From positions 1 to 64,000 of the forward strand of contig CANJSF010000005.1 of the NCBI GenBank assembly GCA_947476925.1: a DNA stretch of 64,000 nt, read 5' to 3'. The notes beneath the pieces were generated by a model. It worked only from the letters and a program-made list of their open reading frames with translations, ran no database searches and was not told the origin of the DNA. Position 1 is the stretch's first letter. Each line of letters begins with the position of its first letter. The position numbers and the translations under genes are program-made. This document shows positions 1-7,754 of the stretch, one piece after another. This DNA comes from Rhodospirillaceae bacterium. Its GTDB lineage: Bacteria; Pseudomonadota; Alphaproteobacteria; Rhodospirillales; Rhodospirillaceae.

Positions 1-781
1 CAATCCCAATATGCGCAACGCCTTTGTAAATGGTCAGCGTCACGGGCTTGCCGGCTTGGCGCAAGGCGGCCGCCATATCGATGGCGTTATAGGGGCCCAC
101 TGTTGTGTCGTCGTCGCCATGTAACAGCAGCATCGGCGCGCTGGCATTCCCGGCATACAAAACCGGGCGCGTCACTTGCGGGTCTTTGAGGTGTCCAAAC
201 ACCGCGCGAGTGACTTTAAATTCCAGCGGGTCAAACGAATATGGCCCGGCTAACCCGACAAAGCCCTTCACCGCAGTCGTCGGCAGATCCACATTCTTGA
301 GAAACTGCGGATCAAGGGCCGTGAGCGCGGCGATATGCGCGCCTGCCGAATGCCCCATCAAGACAACGCGGTCTTTATTGCCGCCGTAACGCGCTGCGTT
401 GTCGACAGCCCAACGCAGCGCATGGGCGGCGTCATCGACAAAAGCAGGATAAACGGCCTGCGGGAAAACTCGGTAATCGGGGATAATTGTCAGATAGCCT
501 TTCGACGTCAGCGCTTCAGCTACGAACTGATAGGTCTCGCGCTCGCCGCCGCGCCACGACCCGCCATAAAAAAACACGACCACCGTGCGCCCACCCGCTG
601 GCGCCGGAGCCTTCGGCTCGTAGACATCCAGGACTTGGCGAGCGTCGGTTCCGTACGGCAATGCCGAGTACTGGTTATACCCATCGCTGGGCACCAGCAT
701 GTTGAGGGCATCTGCGGCCGAACACCCGGCTAGCAATACGCCGAGTGCCAGGCCTGCTAAGATTTGTCGAAGGGTCGCCAT
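1..781 (-). CDS. Alpha/beta hydrolase lipoprotein (esterase/lipase-like), 3' end cut by window
   Basis: Reading leftwards from the ATG at 781 gives a protein that runs off the window edge. It opens with a lipoprotein signal peptide with lipobox LAGC (Cys20), so it is probably anchored in a membrane facing the periplasm. An oxyanion-type FYGGSW stretch follows, then the nucleophile elbow GHSAGAH (Ser145). Near the end are HGDDDTT, which holds the likely acid Asp, and AHIGI, which holds the likely catalytic His, so the triad appears complete. This pattern fits the hormone-sensitive-lipase/carboxylesterase group that hydrolyses small esters. The substrate is unknown. Only the last few residues are missing. 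Confidence 0.85.
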   Translation of the reverse strand, partial: MATLRQILAGLALGVLLAGCSAADALNMLVPSDGYNQYSALPYGTDARQVLDVYEPKAPAPAGGRTVVVFFYGGSWRGGERETYQFVAEALTSKGYLTIIPDYRVFPQAVYPAFVDDAAHALRWAVDNAARYGGNKDRVVLMGHSAGAHIAALTALDPQFLKNVDLPTTAVKGFVGLAGPYSFDPLEFKVTRAVFGHLKDPQVTRPVLYAGNASAPMLLLHGDDDTTVGPYNAIDMAAALRQAGKPVTLTIYKGVAHIGI

Positions 782-914
782 GTGTTTGTTGGGTCGAGAA
801 CCATAGTGAGTGAGGATCGTCACCCCTTGCGTTAAAGGCCCAGCGACTTAAGTTCAAGCATCACATTTTCGTGTTGGGACGCAACCGCAGTCCAGGACAC
901 AAAGGAGCTTGCCC

Positions 915-1334
915 ATGAAATATCTGCACACCATGGTTCGTGTCACGAACTTGGAACAATCCCTCGATTTTTATTGCAACAAACTGGGGCTGAAGGAACT
1001 GCGACGCACCGAAAACGAAAAAGGCCGTTTTACGCTGGTGTTTTTGGGGGCCGAAGGCAACCCAGATTCGCAAGTGGAACTGACCTATAACTGGGACCCT
1101 GAGGCCTATACAGGCGGGCGCAACTTTGGCCATTTGGCCTATGGCGTAGAGGATATTTACGCCACCTGCGCACGCTTGATGAAAGCCGGCGTGCTGATTA
1201 ACCGGCCACCGCGAGATGGGCGAATGGCGTTTATTCGCTCGCCCGACAATATTTCAATCGAACTGCTGCAAATGGGCCCAGCCCTACCCGCCCAGGAACC
1301 CTGGGCCTCGATGCCAAATACGGGATCGTGGTAG
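915..1334 (+). CDS. gloA: Lactoylglutathione lyase (glyoxalase I)
   Basis: The protein has 139 residues in the vicinal-oxygen-chelate fold. It converts the hemithioacetal of methylglyoxal and glutathione to S-lactoylglutathione in the cytoplasm. The four metal ligands expected for bacterial GloA are visible: His5, Glu55, His73 (FGHLAYGV) and Glu116 (SIELLQ). The ATG at 915 is preferred over a TTG six bases upstream because AAAGGAG lies at the right distance. The gene is transcribed towards a convergent DUF2336 gene and stops 8 bp before that gene's stop. The C-terminal tail is slightly longer than the minimal family and carries no motif. Confidence 0.93.
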   Translation: MKYLHTMVRVTNLEQSLDFYCNKLGLKELRRTENEKGRFTLVFLGAEGNPDSQVELTYNWDPEAYTGGRNFGHLAYGVEDIYATCARLMKAGVLINRPPRDGRMAFIRSPDNISIELLQMGPALPAQEPWASMPNTGSW

Positions 1335-1341
1335 CGGAAGC

Positions 1342-2535
1342 TTAATGAACAGCCGCGACCGCTGCCACCGGCGGCAATTTGCTGACACGGCCCAGCAGAT
1401 ATTCCAGATCGTCGTTATCGAAGCTCACCCCGAAACTATCATACTGCGTCAAGATCCGCTCAACGATGCGCCGCGAGTAACGCTCGGCGTCTAAATCACG
1501 GCCGTCAAATTCAGTTTGCGCAACAACATCCAGCGCCGCGCGAATAGCCGGAAACATCCCCTCGGGCATTTTGGTTTTCGCCCAAGCCGCCTTTAAGCCC
1601 GAACCACCGGGATCGTGGATCAGCATGCGGGCATTGGTGACAGGCAAGCCCGACAGCGACGACACAGCATGTTCAAAGAACCGCACATTGCCCATGCACA
1701 GCGCACGCAGCACCAACGAGCCGCTGAGGCGGTCGTTTTGCTTCAACTGATTGACCAGCGAAGCGACACTTTCATCGGTCACACCCATTGCCAGGCCAGC
1801 CGTCGCACGCTCACGGGTTTGGAGAACCAGATCGAGAGCCATTTCCGATGAAATGTTATGCTTGGTCAGCAAGAGGGTTCGCAAATGTTCCGCCACTTGC
1901 GTCAAAATCCGCTCGGTGACAGTCACCGGCAAATCAGAGCGATTGACCAATGGTTGTTGCACAGCCTCGCTGTCGCCAAATTTGTCGACAACCTTTTGCA
2001 ATGTTTTTTCGCCCAACACGGCGCCGGCGTTGCCAACCAAAGTGGCGACAACTTTTTCGTTACCCTTTTCAACCAACGCATCGGCGACTGATGAGGAGAC
2101 GGTTTTTCGCCCCGCAATGGCTTCCATTTTCCCCGCATTGTTTTGGCTGGAGATAATGGCAACCAAATCTTCGTTCGTCAGAACATCGGAAAACGACAAA
2201 ATCGGCAGTGAGACCGAGTCAACGTCCTGCGCCAGGGTCACGGCGACGTCGCGCGGCACATTTGGGTTGTGCTTCAAATTGGCCGACAATGCTTCGCGAA
2301 CGCGCACCTCGGCGTCTTTAACCATGATGCGAAAAATGTTTTCGGCCAGCTTGAGTTCAGAGTCGCTGAAACCCCCAGCAGAAAACTCTTTGGCCAGCTT
2401 TGCCGCCGTGCCAACCCGCGCGGTTGGCGAAGGATCACTCGCCAAGCGTTTTACATCATCAATCGTCAGACCAGCCACTGCATCGCCCTCAATTCGAGTT
2501 AATAAATAGTTTACACTCTGGCCAATTCGATTCAA
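1342..2535 (-). CDS. DUF2336 domain protein
   Basis: This is a soluble, almost wholly helical protein with repeated charged helices, for example SDPSPTARVGTAAKLAKEF near the start. That matches the DUF2336 family, common in alphaproteobacteria and of unknown biochemical role. The N-terminus is uncertain. No in-frame ATG exists before the reading frame runs into the divergent apt gene. A TTG at 2535 gives 397 residues and keeps the LLTRIEG lead-in. A GTG at 2478 has a better ribosome site (GAGGG seven bases upstream) and gives 378. I use the longer form but cannot decide. HEAT-like helical repeats suggest a protein-binding role, which is inference. Confidence 0.75.
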   Translation of the reverse strand: MNRIGQSVNYLLTRIEGDAVAGLTIDDVKRLASDPSPTARVGTAAKLAKEFSAGGFSDSELKLAENIFRIMVKDAEVRVREALSANLKHNPNVPRDVAVTLAQDVDSVSLPILSFSDVLTNEDLVAIISSQNNAGKMEAIAGRKTVSSSVADALVEKGNEKVVATLVGNAGAVLGEKTLQKVVDKFGDSEAVQQPLVNRSDLPVTVTERILTQVAEHLRTLLLTKHNISSEMALDLVLQTRERATAGLAMGVTDESVASLVNQLKQNDRLSGSLVLRALCMGNVRFFEHAVSSLSGLPVTNARMLIHDPGGSGLKAAWAKTKMPEGMFPAIRAALDVVAQTEFDGRDLDAERYSRRIVERILTQYDSFGVSFDNDDLEYLLGRVSKLPPVAAVAAVH

Positions 2536-2580
2536 CCTATTGATACTTTGGCGCTTAAAAAAGTTTCGACTCCCTAGAGC

Positions 2581-3105
2581 ATGTCCATGGACCTCAAAAC
2601 ACACATCCGGCAAATCCCTGATTTCCCCAAGGTGGGTATCAATTTCTTTGATATTTCGACGCTCATTAAGAGCCCTTTGGCCTGGAAAACGGCGGTTGAA
2701 CGCATGGCCCAGGCGGTTGGGCCATGGAAACCGGACCTCATCGCCGGGATCGATGCCCGTGGGTTTCTGGTGGCCTCGCCCCTGGCGCTTCAACTGGGGT
2801 GCGGCCAGGTGATGGTGCGCAAAAAGGGCAAATTGCCTGGCCGGGTCAATCGGGCCTCGTACGGGCTAGAATATGGCACTGATGAAGTGGAAATTCAGCA
2901 CGACGCGGTGACAACCGGACAACGAGTCGTGATCGTCGATGACCTGTTGGCCACGGGCGGCACAATTCTCGCAGCAACCAAACTGCTTCGGGAAGCAGGG
3001 GCAAACGTGGTCGGGGCCGCCTGCCTGATTGAGCTGTCGTTCATCCAGGCGCGCGGCAAGCTCGGCATGCCGTTTCACAGCTTGGTTCAATACGAGTCAG
3101 AGTAG
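2581..3105 (+). CDS. apt: Adenine phosphoribosyltransferase
   Basis: The protein has 174 residues, the usual length for Apt. It makes AMP from adenine and PRPP in purine salvage. The PRPP-binding loop VVIVDDLLATGGT is intact near residue 120, and the N-terminal IPDFPKVGINFFDIS matches the conserved Apt opening. A second ATG at 2587 would shorten the protein by two residues; neither has a clear ribosome site. The gene is divergent from the DUF2336 gene with less than 50 bp between them if the TTG start there is right, so the promoters must overlap. It converges on the symporter gene, with only 5 bp between the stops. Confidence 0.95.
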   Translation: MSMDLKTHIRQIPDFPKVGINFFDISTLIKSPLAWKTAVERMAQAVGPWKPDLIAGIDARGFLVASPLALQLGCGQVMVRKKGKLPGRVNRASYGLEYGTDEVEIQHDAVTTGQRVVIVDDLLATGGTILAATKLLREAGANVVGAACLIELSFIQARGKLGMPFHSLVQYESE

Positions 3106-3110
3106 CCCAG

Positions 3111-4325
3111 CTAGTTGGCGTTCCATTTGGCCACAACAGTGGTCGCCACGGCATTTCCAACAACATTCGTGGCGCTGCGGCCCATGTCGAGAAACTGATC
3201 GACGGCCAAGATCAGCAACAAACCTTGTTCGGGGATGCCAAAAAAATTGAGCGTCGCCGCAATAACGACCAGCGATGCCCGCGGCACACCCGCCATGCCC
3301 TTGCTTGTCAGCATCAGCAGCAACAACATGGTGAGCTGCTGCGCGATAGTTAGCTCAATGCCGTAAGCCTGCGCGATAAAGATGGTTGCAAAGGTGCAAT
3401 ACATCATTGAACCGTCGAGATTGAATGAGTAGCCCAAGGGCAGCACAAAACTAGCGATACGTTTAGGGACACCAAAGCTTTCAAGCCGCTCAAGCGTCTT
3501 GGGGTAAGCGGCTTCCGAACTGGCTGTTGAAAATGCCAACAACAAGGGTTCACGTATGGTTTGAGCCAGCTCGACAATCCGTCGCCCGATGACGAGCGAG
3601 CCTGCAGCCAGAAGCAGGCACCAAAGCATCCCTAACGACAAATAAAACCCGCCGACGAACTTCAGATACGTGGCGAGAATCCCCAGGCCTTGCGTTGTGA
3701 TGGTTGCAGCAATGGCGGCAAACACCGCAATGGGTGCGAATTTCATAACATAGCCGGTAATCAGCAGCATCACGGCAACCACTTGATCGAGGACTTCGGT
3801 AAGTTTTTTGCCGGCTTCGCCCAGTGATGAAATCGCCACCCCGACGAAGAGCGAAAACACCACGATTTGCAGAATCTCGTTGGTTGCCATGGCCTCGAAG
3901 AACGACTTCGGAAACACGTGGGTAATGAAATCTTTCAATGTCAGTGCGCTAGCCTTAATGGCAACCTCTGTGCCTGCCGTGGGCAAAGGCAAGCCCAAGC
4001 CAACGCCAGGCTGCAACCACTGCACCATTACAAGGCCCAGAGTGAGGGACACAATCGAGGCGCAAAGGAACCAGCCAACGGTTAAAAACCCAATGCGGCT
4101 CAGCGATGCGGTATCCCCCACGTGAACAATGCCAACGACAAGCGTGGAAAATACCAACGGCCCAATGATCATTTTAATCAGGCGCAGGAAAATATCAGTC
4201 AGGATGGAGAAATAGCCTGAGATCGTTTTGGCCGTGGCAGGGTCGGCGTTGACGTTACAGACGTAACCCACCGCAATGCCCAGAATCATTCCAATCAGAA
4301 TATATAGCGTAAAGCGCTTCGACAT
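3111..4325 (-). CDS. Dicarboxylate/amino acid:cation symporter (DAACS family)
   Basis: The protein has 404 residues with about eight membrane segments and the two family signatures: the serine-rich hairpin FSTASSEAAYPKT, and the substrate/Na+ motif GYSFNLDGS followed later by GVPRASLVV. Members import glutamate, aspartate or C4-dicarboxylates with Na+ or H+. The motifs do not let me choose among GltP, GltT and DctA substrates. ATG 4325 is chosen because GAGGGG lies seven bases upstream; a GTG five codons earlier overlaps that site. The gene follows phoB on the same strand with a GC-rich hairpin in the 80-bp gap, so read-through from the phosphate operon is possible. Confidence 0.9.
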   Translation of the reverse strand: MSKRFTLYILIGMILGIAVGYVCNVNADPATAKTISGYFSILTDIFLRLIKMIIGPLVFSTLVVGIVHVGDTASLSRIGFLTVGWFLCASIVSLTLGLVMVQWLQPGVGLGLPLPTAGTEVAIKASALTLKDFITHVFPKSFFEAMATNEILQIVVFSLFVGVAISSLGEAGKKLTEVLDQVVAVMLLITGYVMKFAPIAVFAAIAATITTQGLGILATYLKFVGGFYLSLGMLWCLLLAAGSLVIGRRIVELAQTIREPLLLAFSTASSEAAYPKTLERLESFGVPKRIASFVLPLGYSFNLDGSMMYCTFATIFIAQAYGIELTIAQQLTMLLLLMLTSKGMAGVPRASLVVIAATLNFFGIPEQGLLLILAVDQFLDMGRSATNVVGNAVATTVVAKWNAN

Positions 4326-4339
4326 TAACGTGCCCCTCA

Positions 4340-4366
4340 CCCGCCCGGAACCGAATCTCGGGCGGG
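4340..4366 (-). terminator. GC-rich hairpin between phoB and the symporter gene
   Basis: An 8-bp perfect stem (CCCGCCCG with CGGGCGGG) has an 11-base loop. It lies just after phoB and before the ribosome site of the symporter gene. There is no T-run, so it is either a weak terminator or an mRNA-stabilising hairpin. Confidence 0.4.
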
Positions 4367-4405
4367 GTAATTAAAGCACGTTCGGCAGGGGGCAGGCGAG
4401 GCGAA

Positions 4406-5122
4406 CTATTCGGCGGCGGCGACCTCTTCAACCGGCGCAGTCGCGTCGATGGAGTAGCCGGCCGCTCGGACCGTGCGAATCACATCCATCCCCCCTGTTT
4501 CGTTCAGTGCTTTGCGCAGGCGGCGGATGTGGACATCAACGGTGCGTGGTTCAACATAGATATCCGGACCCCACACTCCATTCAGCAGTTCTTCACGTGA
4601 GAAGACTGTGCCAGGGCGTTCCATGAAAAACTGCAATAGGCGGAATTCGGTCGGGCCCAAATGGATTTGTTTATTGGACCTGCTGACGCGATGAGAATCG
4701 AGGTCCATCACAATATCAACAAAATTGATCGCGCCTTTATTCTGCGATGGCTTGGCGCGACGTAACAGGGCGCGCACGCGCGCAATCAGCTCTGGCATCG
4801 AGAACGGTTTGGTCAGGTAGTCATCTGCGCCAACATTCAGCCCGCGAATTTTGTCGGCCTCTTCGTTGCGCGCTGTCAGCATGATGATGGGCACATTGCG
4901 CGTCTCGGATTTGCGGCGCAGCTGGCGGCACACTTCAATGCCCGACATGCGCGGCAGCATCCAATCGAGCAGCACGGCATCGGGTGGGGTTTCATCGGCA
5001 ATCACAAGCGCTTCTTCACCGTCACCAGCTTCGGTAACGTTAAACCCCTCTTTCTCAAGGTTATAGCGAAGCATGGTCACCAGCGAGGCTTCGTCTTCGA
5101 CGATCATTACAGTGGATTTCAT
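4406..5122 (-). CDS. phoB: Phosphate regulon response regulator PhoB
   Basis: The protein has 238 residues. The receiver domain (1-120) shows the acidic pair Glu9/Asp10, phospho-acceptor Asp53 (LLDWMLP), Thr83 and Lys105 (TKPF). The OmpR/PhoB winged helix follows (about 133-230), with GPTEFRLLQFFMERPG and the recognition-helix region VDVHIRRLRKAL. It is the last gene of the pstS-pstC-pstA-pstB run, 46 bp after pstB. It should activate this operon through the Pho boxes upstream of pstS. The expected partner kinase PhoR and the modulator PhoU are not in the window. The C-terminus has a short acidic/alanine tail. Confidence 0.93.
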   Translation of the reverse strand: MKSTVMIVEDEASLVTMLRYNLEKEGFNVTEAGDGEEALVIADETPPDAVLLDWMLPRMSGIEVCRQLRRKSETRNVPIIMLTARNEEADKIRGLNVGADDYLTKPFSMPELIARVRALLRRAKPSQNKGAINFVDIVMDLDSHRVSRSNKQIHLGPTEFRLLQFFMERPGTVFSREELLNGVWGPDIYVEPRTVDVHIRRLRKALNETGGMDVIRTVRAAGYSIDATAPVEEVAAAE

Positions 5123-5168
5123 ATCATTCTCCGTATCTTATCGAGCCGATCTGCCAATTGATGTCATA

Positions 5169-5987
5169 TCAACCGAACCGGCCCGTCACATAATCTTGCG
5201 TGCGGGGCGACTTTGGGTTCTGGAACATGGTTTCCGTGTCGCCGTACTCAATCAGTCGTCCGAGGTACATAAAGGCCGTATTGTCAGACACGCGGGCGGC
5301 TTGCTGCATGTTGTGGGTGACAATTGCGATGGTGTACTGACCAGCCAATTCGTTGATCAGGTCTTCAATTTTCGCGGTGGCGATGGGGTCCAACGCCGAG
5401 CAGGGCTCGTCCATCAGCAACACCTCGGGGTCACCGGCGATGGCACGAGCGATACAAAGTCTTTGCTGTTGGCCACCGGACATGCCCAAGGCGCTTTCTT
5501 GAAGGCGGTCTTTTACTTCGTTCCACAGGGCCGACCCTCTCAGGGCGCGCTCCACGGTTTCTTCGAGGATCGTTTTATCCGTCACACCGTCGACGCGCAG
5601 CGGATAGATCACATTCTCAAAAATCGACATTGGGAACGGATTGGGTTTTTGGAACACCATGCCCATCCGCTTTCGCAACGCAATAACATCAGCACCGCGG
5701 GCGTAAATATTTTCGCCGGCAAGCTTCATCTCGCCATTGATTTTGAGGCCATCAACCAAATCGTTCATACGATTGATGCAACGCAACAGTGTTGATTTGC
5801 CGCAACCCGACGGACCGATAAGAGCCGTCACCATGCCCTTCTCGATCGGCATGGTGACTTTATACAAAGCCTGCGCGGTTCCATACCAAAGGTTGAGATC
5901 ATTGATCTCCATAACGGCGCCTTCGCCACCTTTCTTGATGTGGTAAATCGTGTCGTCGAACGTCAGATTCTGAACATCCATATTCAT
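5169..5987 (-). CDS. pstB: Phosphate ABC transporter ATP-binding protein PstB
   Basis: The protein has 272 residues and is the ATPase that powers phosphate import through PstA/PstC. Walker [10 protein letters not shown] is at 58-66, the Q-loop Gln113 is in VFQKPNPFP, the signature SGGQQ is at 170-174, Walker B LLMDEP ends at Glu194-Pro195, and the switch His is 225. [12 protein letters not shown] is diagnostic of PstB. The N-terminus is about 20 residues longer than E. coli PstB; an internal ATG (MEINDLN) could be an alternative start. The gene starts 14 bp after pstA, so the two are co-transcribed. Confidence 0.95.
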   Translation of the reverse strand: MNMDVQNLTFDDTIYHIKKGGEGAVMEINDLNLWYGTAQALYKVTMPIEKGMVTALIGPSGCGKSTLLRCINRMNDLVDGLKINGEMKLAGENIYARGADVIALRKRMGMVFQKPNPFPMSIFENVIYPLRVDGVTDKTILEETVERALRGSALWNEVKDRLQESALGMSGGQQQRLCIARAIAGDPEVLLMDEPCSALDPIATAKIEDLINELAGQYTIAIVTHNMQQAARVSDNTAFMYLGRLIEYGDTETMFQNPKSPRTQDYVTGRFG

Positions 5988-6001
5988 TGACTTGCGCCTT
6001 A

Positions 6002-7744
6002 CTAAAACTGACTGCCCTTGAACTTCCGCTTGAGCCTGTTGCGTACCGTAATCGCGGTAACATTCATGGCAAAGATCAAGCCGATCAGAAGCATCGTTGT
6101 GACAAACACCATGGGCTTGCCGGCCTCGGAATTACGAGACTGAAAGCCCACGTCGAAAATATGAAAGCCCAGGTGCATGAAGCTGCGCTCAAGGTGCACA
6201 AAGGGGAAAAAGCCATCAACAGGTAGTTCGGGCGCCAATTTAACAACCCCGACCAACATCAACGGCGCCACTTCGCCCGCGCCTCGCGCCATTGCCAAAA
6301 TAACACCGGTCATGATGCCGGGCAGTGCGCGCGGCAAAACAATGTATTTTATGGTTTGCCACTTTGACGCACCGCAAGCGAGCGAGCCTTCACGCATCGA
6401 GCGAGGCACTGCCGACAGCGCCTCTTCGGTCGCAACAATCACCACGGGAACAGTTAAAAGCGCCAGCGTTAACGAGGCCCACAACAAACCGCCGGTGCCA
6501 AAAGTGGGGTTGGGCAAACGCTCGGGGTAAAATAACTGGTCGATGGATCCACCTAAAACATAGGCGAAGAAGCCCAGACCAAACACCCCGTACACAATCG
6601 AAGGCACGCCGGCCAAGTTATTGACGCTGATACGCACAAAGGCCACGAGCTTGCCTTGCTTGGCATACTCCCGAAGATAGAGCGCTGTGATCACGCCGAA
6701 GGGCGCAACGGCAATAACCATCATTAACGTCATAGCCGCGGTGCCAAAGATGGCTGGTAAGATACCGCCTTCGGTATTGGCTTCGCGTGGTTCGGACGAG
6801 ACAAATTCCCACCACCGTGAAAAATAAACCCCGACGGATTCGAAAAAGCTCATGTCATTGGGCTTGTAGACGCGAACAATAAGATCCAACGCCACCGATT
6901 TCTCGCGACCCGTAATATCAACAAACATGGCGCTATTTCGGCTGTTTAGTTCGCGCAACTTTCCGGCCTCTTCGGCCAGCGCTTTATACTGGGCTTCTAA
7001 CTGTGGCGTTTTTTCCTTGAGCGTTGTCTGGGCAACGGCGTGGTCTGTGCTATCGCGCCCCGAACGAAGCTCGGCTTTGCGCACGTCAATCCGCAATTCA
7101 TCAAGCTGGAAATTGATTTTACCGATATCGTCCTTTTCGATCTCGCGAATGCGTTTGCGGCGATCGCGCGACGTTTGATGGGCGGCCGCAAAACGCGGAT
7201 CATGAATGTCCGCGGTTTCAATTGTTTGGCCGTCGACCGTGATATTCTTCAATGTGGCGATCAGCGGGCCCCATTCCTCGCGCTCGGCAAATAAAATGTC
7301 TTTCGGGGCCTCGGTCTTGGTCACTTGAAATTCAGAAACCCAGCGGAAATCTTCATTGTAGAGATCGTAGTTGCCCACTCGGAACATGGTCCGAGAAGCA
7401 AACCCGTCGCTGTCGCTTATGCTCTTTTGAATTTGCGGGCTAAGGGCCGCGAGATCGGCTGATTGTGGCTTGTACAATTCAGTGCGCGTTGGCTCGCCAG
7501 CGGTGACTTGGTTATCCGTCGTCGTGACGGCAATGACCGGCTTGGGTACAAACGTCACCAAGCCGTTCCAAAACACCATGACCAAAAAGCCAATGATCAT
7601 CGCGCAACCAAGCGCCAATGCGCCGCCGAGCGCCCAGGTAAACGGCTCGCCGCGCGCACGTATGTCGGTGGCGCGCGTCGTGGGTTGCGACAATGGAATC
7701 GACTTATCCGGCGTAGCAGTTTGCATATTCACATGTGCGCTCAT
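6002..7744 (-). CDS. pstA: Phosphate ABC transporter permease PstA, extended form
   Basis: The protein has 580 residues, about twice the length of E. coli PstA. One membrane segment near residues 38-62 is followed by a large extracytoplasmic region. That region contains a charged coiled-coil stretch ([16 protein letters not shown] to [13 protein letters not shown], roughly 190-290). Then comes the normal permease domain of six segments (about 335-575), with the EAA-loop-like region [23 protein letters not shown] 7744 is chosen because GGGAG precedes it; an upstream start would invade pstC. Extended PstA proteins are known in other proteobacteria and usually pair with extended PstC, as here. 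Confidence 0.92.
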   Translation of the reverse strand: MSAHVNMQTATPDKSIPLSQPTTRATDIRARGEPFTWALGGALALGCAMIIGFLVMVFWNGLVTFVPKPVIAVTTTDNQVTAGEPTRTELYKPQSADLAALSPQIQKSISDSDGFASRTMFRVGNYDLYNEDFRWVSEFQVTKTEAPKDILFAEREEWGPLIATLKNITVDGQTIETADIHDPRFAAAHQTSRDRRKRIREIEKDDIGKINFQLDELRIDVRKAELRSGRDSTDHAVAQTTLKEKTPQLEAQYKALAEEAGKLRELNSRNSAMFVDITGREKSVALDLIVRVYKPNDMSFFESVGVYFSRWWEFVSSEPREANTEGGILPAIFGTAAMTLMMVIAVAPFGVITALYLREYAKQGKLVAFVRISVNNLAGVPSIVYGVFGLGFFAYVLGGSIDQLFYPERLPNPTFGTGGLLWASLTLALLTVPVVIVATEEALSAVPRSMREGSLACGASKWQTIKYIVLPRALPGIMTGVILAMARGAGEVAPLMLVGVVKLAPELPVDGFFPFVHLERSFMHLGFHIFDVGFQSRNSEAGKPMVFVTTMLLIGLIFAMNVTAITVRNRLKRKFKGSQF

Positions 7745-7754
7745 GCAACGCTCC